64,000 nt of DNA. Source: Sulfitobacter donghicola DSW-25 = KCTC 12864 = JCM 14565. Its GTDB lineage: Bacteria > Pseudomonadota > Alphaproteobacteria > Rhodobacterales > Rhodobacteraceae. The stretch lies in the NCBI RefSeq assembly GCF_000622405.1, contig NZ_JASF01000005.1:868001-932000 (forward strand), written 5' to 3'. Shown here piece by piece: positions 36,235-45,489 of the stretch. Made by a program: the position numbers and the translations under genes. The notes beneath the pieces are model-generated. The model did no database searches. It saw nothing but the letters and a program-made list of their open reading frames with translations, and was not told where the DNA came from. Every line of letters starts with the position of its first letter. Position 1 is the stretch's first letter.

Positions 36235-36642
36235 TTAGGCCGCTTTGCAATACTGCTCAATCAAGCCATTTAACTCAACGGCTGTAATAGGCTTAGCTAT
36301 AAATCCATCCATGCCATGTTTACTCACCACCGATTTATCGTGATAATGCGCATCGGCGGTTACGGCAATGATTGCAACATTGCGCGGCGGATCATTGGGA
36401 TTCTGTCTAATCAGTTTGGTCGCGTCTACGCCCGACAGCTTTGGCATGTGAATGTCCATTAAGACCAAGCCATATGCGCCCGGATTTTTGTCGAGCTGGT
36501 CGCAACCTTCTTGGCCATTCGCTGCTATTTCGACATCAATACCCAACGTATCAATGATTTCCTTCATCATAAAGCGAGTGAAGTAGTCATCCTCAACCAG
36601 TAAGATTTTTTTTGTTGTTGTCATTGAGGTTGTTCTTTTCAT
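36235..36642 (-). CDS. single-domain response regulator (CheY-like receiver)
   Basis: This 135-residue receiver has the acidic pair Glu17-Asp18-Asp19 in LLVEDDYFTRF, phospho-acceptor Asp63 in LVLMDIHMPKLSG, the Thr/Ala in AVTADAHYHD and Lys in FIAKPITAVE. It has no output domain. Its ATG overlaps the stop of the histidine kinase gene (36639-36642); a second in-frame ATG at 36624 is possible. It is probably phosphorylated by that kinase and acts by protein contact. Confidence 0.9.
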   Translation of the reverse strand: MKRTTSMTTTKKILLVEDDYFTRFMMKEIIDTLGIDVEIAANGQEGCDQLDKNPGAYGLVLMDIHMPKLSGVDATKLIRQNPNDPPRNVAIIAVTADAHYHDKSVVSKHGMDGFIAKPITAVELNGLIEQYCKAA

Positions 36643-38624
36643 TTGTTTGATTGCAACCGTAGCGAGAAGGTTGTTGTAAAGCTATCGTGAGGCGAAGGAC
36701 TCGCTACGTCAAGTGCCGCCCCCATAAGCTCTGCAAGTTCGCGACTGATCGCCAGACCAAGACCTGAGCCTCCGTGCTCTCTCGTTTGTGCATCGTCAAT
36801 TTGAACAAAACGCTCAAAAATTGCTTTTTGTTTGTCTTGGGCGATGCCACATCCTGTATCAGACACCGATATCTCCAATTGCAGAGGCTCAGATGTATCA
36901 GTCTCAAGCACGGGGTTAATCTGAATGGAAACGTGGCCCTCCTCTGTGAATTTGAGCGCGTTATCCGTTAGGTTGTTCAGTATTTGTGTCACCCGTCGTT
37001 CGTCTAGGCTGGATAGTTCAGGAATAGCTTCATCAATCGTAAGCGATAATTCGATGGATTTCCCGAGCCGATGGTTTGTTGCGGTTGCGGCCTCTAACCA
37101 CTGCTCCGCCAAAGATCGAATGTCTGTTGGTTTGGGCACGATTTCAACCGCATTGGCTTCCACGCGAGAAAGCTCCAGAACGTTTACAAGTTGCGCCAAG
37201 AGATGGTGTGATGCATTCAGGCCAACCTCGGCCTGTTTCTTTTGCCGTTCCGGCACGTCTGCCATCTGAATAAGCTGAAACAACCCCATGATGGCATTAA
37301 GCGGTGTACGAACTTCATGGCTCATGTTGGCAAGGAAGATCTTGCGGATTTCCATCGCTTTCTTGGCTTCTTGCACACTTTCTTCAGCGAGCATTTTCGC
37401 TGAATGAAGTTCAGTGACGTCACTGGCAATGGAAAAAATTTTGGACGGTTGGTCATTTTCAAATACCACCAAGTTCGACCAAAGCAGGATTTTTGGTACC
37501 CCGTTCATCTCCTGCTCCATAAGAACGGAGTAAAGAGGGTTTTCAGGCGTTGCGCTTGAAAAAGCCAGTTGGACTTCTTGCTTGTATTGTACGGGAATAT
37601 AATCGGCAAACTGGACGCCCAAGAGATCTTCAGACGCCAAGCCGAACAATTTCTCACAAGCTGGATTGGCTTGCAAAATGGTTGTGTCCATCGCTGATAC
37701 CGACATCGGTTCAGGCGCGTAATTGAAGAATGCCGAAAAGTTACTGGTTTGTTCAGCGAGTGCATGCTCCAGCATTCGCCGCTCGGTAATGTCTTGAACA
37801 AATGCGATGAACACATCATCTTCATCGCTGTGGTATTCTAGTCTTATCGATACCGGATAGGTGCTGCCGTCCTTACGCTCATGCTTTGTTTCGAATTCCA
37901 GGTTGGGGACTTCTTTGTTTAGAAGCGGTTTTATGAACTCTTCAAACTCTTGCTGACTGTACTCAGGCTTTATATCGACAGGCGAAAGCATCTGTAATTC
38001 TGCTAATTCGTAACCAAGGTTTTCGCATGCACCTTTGTTAACACTCCTGAATTTGAGCGTGTTGGGTTCAAACGTAAAGACTTCGTGGTGCGCATTTTCG
38101 ATAATGCGCCCAAAGCGCGCCGAGGTTTTTCGAGCTTCCTCACTTGTCAGCAACGCCGCGCGCAATCCGATCTGACTGGTAACCGAAGCGGCCAGATCAG
38201 TCAGCGTTGAAATATCTTCATCAGTCCAAACGCGGGGCTGGCTATCAATTGCACATAAAGCACCAAGACATGCACCGTCAGGAGCAGTAATTGGTATCCC
38301 CAGATAGGCAATAACATTTAGGTCCGGTATGGCGTGATTACTGCGCACAAGCGGGTGGGTTCGGGCGTCTTTAACCACAAGAGGCTTGTTGTCGGTAACG
38401 ACATGTTGGCAGAATGAATGCGACAATGGTGTTTGCCGTTGGCTTGCCCATGGCTCGCCTAGTCCGTAGGCGCTAGTGAAAAACTGCCTGTCTTCGTCAA
38501 AATCAACAATTGACACAAGGGCTACGGGCACGCCGAGCATCTTGGTCGCAAGTCGCGTGAAGCGGTCAAAATCCTCTGACGCCGGACTGTCGACTAATGA
38601 CAATTGTTGGAGATAGTGACTCAT
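36639..38624 (-). CDS. GAF-PAS-PAS sensor histidine kinase
   Basis: This 661-residue cytoplasmic kinase has no membrane segments. A GAF domain (about 20-155, with FCQHVVTDNKPLVVKDA and IPITAPDGACLGALCAID) precedes two PAS domains (about 170-285 and 295-405). HisKA carries His436 in NMSHEVRTPLNAIMGL, followed by HATPase_c motifs NLTDNALKFTEEG, DTGCGIAQD and HGGSGLGLAI. It is coupled to a receiver gene downstream. A second receiver gene is divergent. The signal is probably an intracellular ligand or redox state; the PAS domains show no obvious haem or LOV cysteine motif. Confidence 0.93.
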   Translation of the reverse strand: MSHYLQQLSLVDSPASEDFDRFTRLATKMLGVPVALVSIVDFDEDRQFFTSAYGLGEPWASQRQTPLSHSFCQHVVTDNKPLVVKDARTHPLVRSNHAIPDLNVIAYLGIPITAPDGACLGALCAIDSQPRVWTDEDISTLTDLAASVTSQIGLRAALLTSEEARKTSARFGRIIENAHHEVFTFEPNTLKFRSVNKGACENLGYELAELQMLSPVDIKPEYSQQEFEEFIKPLLNKEVPNLEFETKHERKDGSTYPVSIRLEYHSDEDDVFIAFVQDITERRMLEHALAEQTSNFSAFFNYAPEPMSVSAMDTTILQANPACEKLFGLASEDLLGVQFADYIPVQYKQEVQLAFSSATPENPLYSVLMEQEMNGVPKILLWSNLVVFENDQPSKIFSIASDVTELHSAKMLAEESVQEAKKAMEIRKIFLANMSHEVRTPLNAIMGLFQLIQMADVPERQKKQAEVGLNASHHLLAQLVNVLELSRVEANAVEIVPKPTDIRSLAEQWLEAATATNHRLGKSIELSLTIDEAIPELSSLDERRVTQILNNLTDNALKFTEEGHVSIQINPVLETDTSEPLQLEISVSDTGCGIAQDKQKAIFERFVQIDDAQTREHGGSGLGLAISRELAELMGAALDVASPSPHDSFTTTFSLRLQSNK

Positions 38625-38812
38625 CGTTTCTATACCTCTGCTTTGGCATGTGCGCTCAATTGGATGTTAACAAATCCTTAGGCCGAGCGCGTTAATACTT
38701 TGTTAAGAAATGCAAAGTGGTAGGGCGTGTTTCAGGTCATCAGAACATTCACGATTTTTTAACTTTGAGCGGTAATAGGTTGTCAATCTTTTACCTGATT
38801 GAAGGAAAGAGC

Positions 38813-39202
38813 TTGAAAATTTTAATTTTAGAAGATGATTCCGCTCTCCGATTTGCGTTAACCGAAATTCTTGAAGATGCAGGACACTTAGCCTTTGCAG
38901 CAGCCAGTATCCCTGCCGCGTGTGAAATACTGAACCAAGTTACACCTGATCTCCTTTTGTTGGATTTGATGATTGGTCCTATCGCCTCCATTCAAGTTGC
39001 CGATCTTGCTGGGTATAGGGCTCCTGGCGCAGAGGTAATCTATGTGACTGGCAGCAACAAATTCCCGAATGGTGAATTGTTTCAGCTTTCACGAAACGCC
39101 TCTTGGGTTTTGCGAAAACCTGTGGACTTTAGGGAGTTGAAGTCCATAATCGCTCATTTTGACAACGCATCTTTCGCGCAACCAATGGCTCTCGTTTCGT
39201 AA
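38813..39202 (+). CDS. response regulator receiver protein
   Basis: The product has 129 residues from a TTG at 38813 with AAGGAAA five bases upstream, reading MKILILEDDSALRFALTEIL. Acidic residues Glu7-Asp8-Asp9, phospho-acceptor Asp51 in LLLLDLMIGP, Thr in VIYVTGS and Lys in VLRKPVDF are in place. A longer frame from GTG 38717 has no ribosome-binding site. It is divergent from the histidine kinase gene and may be a second partner of it. Confidence 0.75.
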   Translation: MKILILEDDSALRFALTEILEDAGHLAFAAASIPAACEILNQVTPDLLLLDLMIGPIASIQVADLAGYRAPGAEVIYVTGSNKFPNGELFQLSRNASWVLRKPVDFRELKSIIAHFDNASFAQPMALVS

Positions 39203-39404
39203 CGAAGCAGATGAGCCGCTGACGTGTTGATCTTGTTCTAGGAGTTGGCATGTTTCGGCAGTGATCGAAAATCGAACCCAACCTTTCAAGCCTTTCAAGC
39301 TTTTCAACGAAACTGTCGCGTTGCAATTAGTAGTGAAAAGAGCTCACGTTTCCATGCTCCCATGCGCTTCCATAGGCTAAGCGGTCATTGGTGAACTACG
39401 CAGC

Positions 39405-39643
39405 ATCAGTCGCTTTTGGCCGATTGTGTTGAAAAACTCGTTGCTTTCAGCCTTTCGAAGTGGGTTATCGCATTGATTTTTCTTGGACGTCTGTATGGCG
39501 ACCACGATGTTAGCCTGTGGCGGGCACCAAGGGCTTGAGCTTAGCGAGTTTTCGGAGGTTTTGGGCGGTTGCTGCGAGGGTAAATTCGTTTTGTCGCGAT
39601 AAGGATTTCCCAAAGCGGACTTAGCCCAACGACGCAGAGTCAA
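39405..39643 (-). pseudogene. transposase 3' end remnant (IS5/IS1182-like)
   Basis: The minus strand reads LRRWAKSALGNPYRDKT and then, after a one-base frame change, NEFTLAATAQNLRKLAKL ending at TAA 39510-39512. This tail is typical of IS5/IS1182-type transposases. The following GTTTTTCAACACAATCGGCC block (39417-39436 reversed) resembles the sequence outside such genes. Only about 45 codons are left, so the element is inactive. Nothing else is recognisable between 39203 and 39770. Confidence 0.6.
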
Positions 39644-39770
39644 TCTTATGTTAGATGTGGTCAGATCCAGACATTCTGCAATAACCTCACCATTCAGACA
39701 ACTTGGGCAACCGATAGAAATTCACTAATGCCTCGGACCACGAACTCTCTTTGTATATCATGAATTAACA

Positions 39771-40643
39771 TCAAGTTTCCGCCTGCGCCAAAAACCAAGC
39801 CATCACTGTTTGAATCGCAGTGTTTTTCTTGGCTTTACGCGAGGCAAGAAGGTAAAAATCTTGTTTGCCGGACATGGTTCTAGGCGTAACTTGGATCAGC
39901 CGTTTGGCTTCAATGTCCGCAGCCACAAGGAAGCGACTTACCAGAGCGACCCCTTGTCCAAAAAGCGCGGCATCCACAGCTAAGGCTGTCTGGCTCAGGC
40001 GCAAACCATGCCCTCCGTTGTCAGGAATATTGTGCAACTTAAGGAATTCAGGCCAAAGATCATGGGTATCGTGAAGCTTAGGCATAAGCGACAAGGCGTC
40101 TGTGCTGACGGGTAAGGTCTGTTCGTCAACAAGGCTTGGCGCCGCTACGGCAATCACCTCCTGACGAAACAGCAGCTGCGCGCCCAGTGAGGCACCGAAG
40201 GGTGGCTCCCCTTGGCGCACCGCAAGATCAATACCATCGCCGTGAAAGCTCGATACTTTTTCTGTAGCCAGAATACGAAGATCGATCTCGGGGTGTTTGG
40301 CCGAGAAATCAGGGAGGTTGGGGATCAGCCATTTCGCGGCGAAGGTTGGCGTAACACTGACAAGGACTTTGCCGGGCTCTGGCTTTAGGTGGCCGGTTGC
40401 GACGCGCAATGCCTCAAACGAAGCGGCGACATTCACATGATAGTTTCGCCCTGATGATGTGAACGCCAACCCCTTGGGCAGCCTTTCAAACAACTGAACC
40501 CCTAAATAGGCCTCAAGGTTGCGCACATGTTGCGCGACAGCGCCTTGGGTTACGCCCATTTCGTCAGCGGCCGCCCGAAAATTCAGGCACCGGCCAGAGA
40601 CCTCAAATGCGCGCAGTCCGTTGAGTGGAGGGAGTTGTGCCAT
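39771..40643 (-). CDS. LysR-family transcriptional regulator (GcvA-like)
   Basis: The 290-residue protein starts PPLNGLRAFEVSGRCLNFRAA with EMGVTQGAVAQHVRNLEAYLG, the GcvA-type helix-turn-helix, followed by a periplasmic-binding-like effector domain (TPTFAAKWLIPNLPDFSAKHP). It is divergent from an SDR gene 98 bp away, which is the likely target. Confidence 0.9.
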   Translation of the reverse strand: MAQLPPLNGLRAFEVSGRCLNFRAAADEMGVTQGAVAQHVRNLEAYLGVQLFERLPKGLAFTSSGRNYHVNVAASFEALRVATGHLKPEPGKVLVSVTPTFAAKWLIPNLPDFSAKHPEIDLRILATEKVSSFHGDGIDLAVRQGEPPFGASLGAQLLFRQEVIAVAAPSLVDEQTLPVSTDALSLMPKLHDTHDLWPEFLKLHNIPDNGGHGLRLSQTALAVDAALFGQGVALVSRFLVAADIEAKRLIQVTPRTMSGKQDFYLLASRKAKKNTAIQTVMAWFLAQAET

Positions 40644-40741
40644 TCGGCAATAGTATTTCTATCGATAGGAAACATCAATTCTCAATCGAAAATCCGAAGA
40701 TGCCCTCATATAACATATAAATCACAATGATGGAGGTCCCT

Positions 40742-41446
40742 ATGTCAGTAGAAAAAGTAGCACTTATCACCGCAGGCGGAAGTGGCATGGGCGCAGATGC
40801 AGCCCGTCAGCTGGCCGAAGATGGATTTAAGGTTGGGATTCTGTCTTCGTCAGGTAAGGGCGAGGCGCTTGGAGTTGAATTGGGGGGCTTTGGTGTCACC
40901 GGTTCCAATACCGATGTCGACGCCCTGTCTGCGTTGGTGCAAGGCGCTGTTGACCGTTGGGGGCGCGTTGACACCTTGGTCAATTCCGCGGGCCACGGCC
41001 CCAAGGGGCCAGTTCTGGAAATTTCAGACGACGATTGGCACACTGGGATGGAGGTCTATCTTATGAATGTCATCCGCCCGACGCGGTTGGTGACACCCGT
41101 CATGCAGACACAGGGTGGCGGTGCGATCATCAACATCTCGACTTTTGCGGCTTTCGAGCCTGACCCGTTGTTCCCAACCTCAGGGGTCTTCCGCGCAGGC
41201 CTGGCCGCTTTCACCAAGCTCTATTCGGATAAATATGCCGCTGACAATATCCGCATGAACAATGTCCTGCCGGGCTTCATCGACAGTCTTCCTGAGACCC
41301 AAGATCGCAAGGCGCGCATTCCTATGGGTCGCTACGGACGCTCCCAAGAAGTATCCTCGGTGATTTCGCTGCTCGCGTCCGAAGGTGGCGGTTACATAAC
41401 GGGCCAAAACCTGCGTATCGACGGGGGGCTGACCCGTTCCGTTTGA
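40742..41446 (+). CDS. SDR-fold protein lacking the usual Tyr-x3-Lys pair
   Basis: From ATG 40742 (GGAGG at 40732-40736) the protein has 234 residues. The cofactor loop is TAGGSGMG (10-17) instead of TGxxxGxG, NSAG stands for NNAG, and Ser133 in INISTFA is present. At the place of YxxxK it reads SGVFR (Ser147, Arg151). The C-terminal part (NNVLPGFIDSLPE, GQNLRIDGGLTRSV) is a normal classical SDR. Such S-x3-R members occur as a subgroup in Rhodobacterales. It may be catalytic with altered chemistry or act as a binding protein. Confidence 0.85.
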   Translation: MSVEKVALITAGGSGMGADAARQLAEDGFKVGILSSSGKGEALGVELGGFGVTGSNTDVDALSALVQGAVDRWGRVDTLVNSAGHGPKGPVLEISDDDWHTGMEVYLMNVIRPTRLVTPVMQTQGGGAIINISTFAAFEPDPLFPTSGVFRAGLAAFTKLYSDKYAADNIRMNNVLPGFIDSLPETQDRKARIPMGRYGRSQEVSSVISLLASEGGGYITGQNLRIDGGLTRSV

Positions 41447-41694
41447 CGTTACATCGAGGGATCAGAGTTTATCCGCATCGTTTTGCGGTCAAATGGGGCG
41501 CGTCAATCATTCAGGTTATGGGCTACACTGCTACGGGTTTTGGATGGACGCCTTGGAACCTCTATCTTTTCTTGATCGGTGTGTTGGGGTGGTTTGTAGT
41601 CGGTGCAATTTGGAATGACAAAGCGTTGATGCTGGTCCATCTCGTCGCGCTTGGTGCGATGATCGCAGGAATGACAAGCGGGTCTTCGACGTAG
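41443..41694 (+). CDS. small membrane protein (DUF6552-like)
   Basis: The frame gives up to 83 residues with two hydrophobic segments: WNLYLFLIGVLGWFVVGAIW and ALMLVHLVALGAMIAGM. The only in-frame start covering the conserved VKWGASIIQVMGYTATGFG part is a TTG at 41443 overlapping the SDR stop (TTGA); an ATG at 41518 would shorten it. I recall similar small proteins following LysR-SDR pairs in Roseobacter genomes, filed as DUF6552. Function unknown. Confidence 0.65.
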   Translation: MTLHRGIRVYPHRFAVKWGASIIQVMGYTATGFGWTPWNLYLFLIGVLGWFVVGAIWNDKALMLVHLVALGAMIAGMTSGSST

Positions 41695-41717
41695 AGCTGC
41701 CATTCAAACAAGAACAG

Positions 41718-42455
41718 TCAGTGTGTCAAAACCTGATCCAAAAATGCACGAGTTCGTTCGCTGGATGGGGACGTGAAGAAAGTCTCAGGATCATTTTCTT
41801 CGATGATCTCGCCTGCGTCCATAAACAACACACGATCCGCCACTTTGCGCGCAAACCCCATTTCGTGGGTGACACAAACCATCGTCATGCCTTCTTCGGC
41901 CAATGTTACCATCACATCCAGCACTTCACCGATCATCTCAGGGTCCAGCGCCGAGGTCGGCTCATCAAACAACAAGATTTCAGGCTTCATGCAAAGCGCC
42001 CGCGCGATTGCCACGCGCTGCTGTTGCCCACCAGACAATTGCCCGGGAAACTTTGCCGCCTGATTGCCGATCTGAACCTTGTTTAGAAACGCCATTGCAG
42101 TTTCTTCAGCCTCAGCTTGTGGTGTTTTGCGCGCAAGCATTGGGGCCAGCGTGCAATTCTCAAGAATCGAGAGGTGCGGGAAGAGGTTAAAGTGCTGAAA
42201 ACACATGCCAACCTCACGACGCATAATTTCGATGTTGGGCGCATCGGCATTAATAATTTCGCCGTTAATGAAAATATCACCTGACTGATGTTCTTCCAAC
42301 TGATTGATGGTACGGATCATCGTTGATTTTCCCGACCCAGACGGGCCGCAGACAACGATCTTTTCACCTTTCGCGACAGAGAGGTTGATGTCCTTAAGGG
42401 CATGAAACGTGCCGTAGAACTTATTCACATTTCGCATTTCAACAGCAGCAGTCAT
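41718..42455 (-). CDS. polar amino-acid ABC transporter ATP-binding protein (GlnQ/BztD/AapP type)
   Basis: The 245-residue ATPase has Walker [12 protein letters not shown], signature [15 protein letters not shown], Walker [16 protein letters not shown] and the H-loop CVTHEMGFA. It is closest to the BztD/AapP/GlnQ group. It is the last gene of the operon DAO-hyuA-hyuB-SDR-prpE-ridA, 12 bp after ridA. No permease gene is adjacent. The BztABC-like binding protein and permeases at 56.1-59.5 kb lack an ATPase, so this is their likely partner. Confidence 0.93.
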   Translation of the reverse strand: MTAAVEMRNVNKFYGTFHALKDINLSVAKGEKIVVCGPSGSGKSTMIRTINQLEEHQSGDIFINGEIINADAPNIEIMRREVGMCFQHFNLFPHLSILENCTLAPMLARKTPQAEAEETAMAFLNKVQIGNQAAKFPGQLSGGQQQRVAIARALCMKPEILLFDEPTSALDPEMIGEVLDVMVTLAEEGMTMVCVTHEMGFARKVADRVLFMDAGEIIEENDPETFFTSPSSERTRAFLDQVLTH

Positions 42456-42467
42456 CCGGTTTTTCCT

Positions 42468-42818
42468 TCAAGTTTCCAATTTTTCGGCAGCGGTAATAAT
42501 GATCTCGACCTTCAGGACATCACGCGCCAGTTTCGCTTCTCCGCACGCGCGGGCGGGTGCGTGCCCCTGTGGCACCCATGCGTCCCACACGGCGTTCATT
42601 TCAGTAAAATCAGACATATCAGATAGCCAGACTATGGCTTGCAGGATGTGCTCACGGTCGGATCCCGCCTCAAGCAGCAACGCGTCAACCCGCGACAAAC
42701 AATCTGCGGTTTGTGCCGCGACGCTGTCCCCCGCCCCGACTTGCCCGCACAAGTAGATCGTGCCGTTGTGCTTAACAATTTTGCTCATCCGCTCGGATGT
42801 TTGAAGTCGCGTAATCAT
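42468..42818 (-). CDS. RidA/YjgF-family enamine/imine deaminase
   Basis: This 116-residue protein has the family pattern [42 protein letters not shown] and the arginine in [12 protein letters not shown]. RidA proteins hydrolyse reactive enamine/imine intermediates, such as 2-aminoacrylate or 2-aminocrotonate, made by PLP lyases or amine oxidases. This cluster encodes both enzyme types. The ATG overlaps the prpE stop (42815-42818). Confidence 0.88.
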   Translation of the reverse strand: MITRLQTSERMSKIVKHNGTIYLCGQVGAGDSVAAQTADCLSRVDALLLEAGSDREHILQAIVWLSDMSDFTEMNAVWDAWVPQGHAPARACGEAKLARDVLKVEIIITAAEKLET

Positions 42819-44728
42819 GTAACTTGTCCAATCAGGTCTCGTGCGCTGAGCGCAGCCGAAATTTCATCGAGGATAACCGGATCATCAATGGCGGCTGGCA
42901 TCTTGTAGCTTTGCCCGTCCGCAATCTTTTGCACCGTTCCGCGAAGCACCTTACCGGATCGTGTCTTTGGCAGCCGCTTGACCTCAACAGCACATTTGAA
43001 CGCGGCAACAGCACCAATCTTGGCACGCACCAGCTTCACCAGTTCCAACTCTAGTTCGCTCGCATCCCGTCCCGCCCCGTCATTGGTGACAAATAGCCCA
43101 AGTGGCATCTGCCCTTTGAGCGCATCCCCTTTGCCCACGACCGCGCATTCCGCGATATCGGGGTGGCTGGCGATAACCTCTTCCATGGCTCCGGTGGACA
43201 AACGGTGCCCCGCCACGTTGATGATGTCATCCGTGCGTGCCATGATGAAAACATAGCCGTCTTCATCAACGATCCCTGCATCCGACGTCGCATAGTACCC
43301 CGGATATTCCGCCATATAGGACGAGATAAACCGTTCTGGCGCGTTCCAAAGTGTCGGGAAACCCGACGGTGGCAACGGCAACTTGCAAACGATATTTCCA
43401 AGCGTTCCTGCCGGCACGGGATGTCCTTCGTCATCCAGAACATGAATGTCATAGCCGGGCATTGGTTTGCCCGGAGACCCGAGCTTGATTGGAAAGGCAC
43501 CCAAACCAACAGGATTGCCGGACATCGCCCAACCAAGTTCTGTTTGCCACCAGTGATCGATTACAGGACGGTCCAGTTTGGCCTGAGCCCATTCTATCGT
43601 TGCCGGATCGGAACGCTCACCCGCAAGGAAAAGCGTGCGAAAACTACTCAGGTCGTAATCTGCGATCAACGCTCCTTTTGGGTCGACCTTCTTGATCGCA
43701 CGAAAGGCTGTTGGCGCAGTGAACAACGCCACGACGCCATGATCTTGTATCACCCGCCAGAATGCGCCCGCGTCAGGCGTCCCTACTGGTTTGCCCTCAT
43801 AAACAACTGTGGCCGCGCCGTGCAGCAATGGCCCGTAGCAGATGTAGGAATGGCCAACGACCCAGCCGACGTCTGACGCAGCCCAGAACACTTCACCAGG
43901 TTTCACGCCGTAATGGTTCTCCATCGTCCACTTCAGCGCCACCATATGCCCGCCATTGTCTCGTACGACACCTTTGGGCTGCCCCGTCGTTCCTGATGTA
44001 TAAAGGATATACAGCGGATCGGTTGCCAAGACAGGCACACATTCGGTGCCCTCACCTGCCAAAATCGCGGCGTTCACGGCTTGGTCGTAGTCCACGTCCC
44101 GATCTAGGGTCAGATCACACCGCAGCGTGTCGCGTTGCAAAATAACGCAGTGGTCAGGCTTGTTGGTGGATAGCTCGATCGCCTCGTCTAGCAGCGGCTT
44201 ATACGCGATCACTCGTCCCGGCTCGATCCCGCAGGATGCCGAAATAATAACCTTGGGCGCGGCATCGTCAATGCGGGTCGCCAATTCCTGCGGGGCAAAA
44301 CCACCAAACACAACAGAATGAACAGCCCCAAGTCGCGCGCAAGCGAGCATGGCGAAGACCGCCTGCGGGACCATCGGCATGTAGATGACAACACGGTCAC
44401 CCTTTTCAACGCCCAAACCACGTAATACGTGCGCCAGTCCGCTGACGTGATCCTTCAGTTCGCCGTAGGTATACCGCTCAACCGTGTCCGTCACTGGGCT
44501 GTCATAGATGACCGCTTGCCGATCTCCATGGCCCTCCTCTACATGGCGATCCACGCAATTGTAGCAAGTATTACACGTCGCACCGTCAAACCATCGGCCA
44601 TAGGCGCCGCTGTCCTTATTGAAGACAGACGTTGCAGGCGCAAACCAGTCGATCTCTTTGCCGGCATCTTCCCAAAAGCCAATTGGGTCGGATTGCCAAG
44701 CGTCATAAGTTGCGGGGTATTGCGACAT
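42815..44728 (-). CDS. prpE: propionyl-CoA synthetase-like acyl-CoA synthetase (PrpE family)
   Basis: The 637-residue adenylate-forming enzyme has the P-loop [19 protein letters not shown], the A5-A8 motifs ([37 protein letters not shown]) and the C-terminal lysine in [11 protein letters not shown]. The VRDNGGH segment after the P-loop favours PrpE over acetyl-CoA synthetase. It would activate propionate or another short acid from the upstream catabolic steps. The gene follows the SDR by 11 bp and is coupled to ridA. Confidence 0.88.
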   Translation of the reverse strand: MSQYPATYDAWQSDPIGFWEDAGKEIDWFAPATSVFNKDSGAYGRWFDGATCNTCYNCVDRHVEEGHGDRQAVIYDSPVTDTVERYTYGELKDHVSGLAHVLRGLGVEKGDRVVIYMPMVPQAVFAMLACARLGAVHSVVFGGFAPQELATRIDDAAPKVIISASCGIEPGRVIAYKPLLDEAIELSTNKPDHCVILQRDTLRCDLTLDRDVDYDQAVNAAILAGEGTECVPVLATDPLYILYTSGTTGQPKGVVRDNGGHMVALKWTMENHYGVKPGEVFWAASDVGWVVGHSYICYGPLLHGAATVVYEGKPVGTPDAGAFWRVIQDHGVVALFTAPTAFRAIKKVDPKGALIADYDLSSFRTLFLAGERSDPATIEWAQAKLDRPVIDHWWQTELGWAMSGNPVGLGAFPIKLGSPGKPMPGYDIHVLDDEGHPVPAGTLGNIVCKLPLPPSGFPTLWNAPERFISSYMAEYPGYYATSDAGIVDEDGYVFIMARTDDIINVAGHRLSTGAMEEVIASHPDIAECAVVGKGDALKGQMPLGLFVTNDGAGRDASELELELVKLVRAKIGAVAAFKCAVEVKRLPKTRSGKVLRGTVQKIADGQSYKMPAAIDDPVILDEISAALSARDLIGQVT

Positions 44729-44739
44729 ATTAATTGACC

Positions 44740-45486
44740 TCAGCAGGTGTAGTTCAGGCCAAGACGGCCGCCGTCGACGTAAATCGTCTCGCCGGTGATG
44801 TAACTGGCTTTCTTAGAGCATAGGAACGCAACCACATCGCCAATTTCGCGCGTATCACCTGCACGACCCAGCGGGGTGCGCGACATGGCCATTTTGAACG
44901 CCTCTGGATTGGCGTTCACACCCGCCATCATCTCTGTGTCAATTGAACCTGGCCCAACCGCGTTCACGCGAATGTTGTTTTTCGCCAGGGCCAATGCCGC
45001 AACTTTGGTCAGCTGCATCACGCCACCTTTCGACGCGCAATAAGCGGGGATCGCGGGGATCGCGACCTGCGCGTTGATTGATGACATATTAACAATCGCA
45101 CCCGCGATCTTATGCTCAACCATCACCCGTGCCGCCATTTGCGTTGCAACAAAAACACCGCGCAGGTTGATGTCGATCACCTTTTGAAACGTCTCAATAT
45201 CATAGCTCAGGAAATCACCCGGCATCGCTATACCAGCGTTGTTGACCAATGCGCTTAGCGGACCATGATCCGCCGCGATTTGGGCGAACATCGCTTCAAC
45301 TTGCTCAAGATCACCCATGTCACAAACTATAGCAGTGCCGCCGAGCTTTTTAGCCGCTTCCGCGACACCGTCCGCGTTGATGTCGGAAAGAATTACGTTA
45401 TAGCCGTCTTCAGCCAAGGCCTCGGCGCAGGAAAAACCAATGCCCTGTGCGGCCCCTGTGATCAATGCGAGTGGTTTCTGTGTCAT
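44740..45486 (-). CDS. classical short-chain dehydrogenase/reductase
   Basis: This 248-residue enzyme has the motif TGAAQGIG, NNAG, catalytic Ser in NMSSIN and the Tyr-x3-Lys in AYCASKGG, with Asp in LSDINAD suggesting NAD(H). It resembles 3-hydroxyacid or polyol dehydrogenases. It lies between hyuB and prpE with short gaps, so it may oxidise an alcohol or reduce a keto group made by the pathway. The true substrate is unknown. Confidence 0.88.
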   Translation of the reverse strand: MTQKPLALITGAAQGIGFSCAEALAEDGYNVILSDINADGVAEAAKKLGGTAIVCDMGDLEQVEAMFAQIAADHGPLSALVNNAGIAMPGDFLSYDIETFQKVIDINLRGVFVATQMAARVMVEHKIAGAIVNMSSINAQVAIPAIPAYCASKGGVMQLTKVAALALAKNNIRVNAVGPGSIDTEMMAGVNANPEAFKMAMSRTPLGRAGDTREIGDVVAFLCSKKASYITGETIYVDGGRLGLNYTC

Positions 45487-45489
45487 GGT

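Noticed and set aside
39270..39305. TTTCAAGC-like triple short repeat after the receiver gene
   Set aside because: The units are only 8-9 bases long with no spacing or structure suggesting function.
42815..44728. Alternative call of acetyl-CoA synthetase for the adenylate-forming enzyme
   Set aside because: The VRDNGGH segment after the P-loop fits PrpE better, though activity on acetate cannot be excluded.
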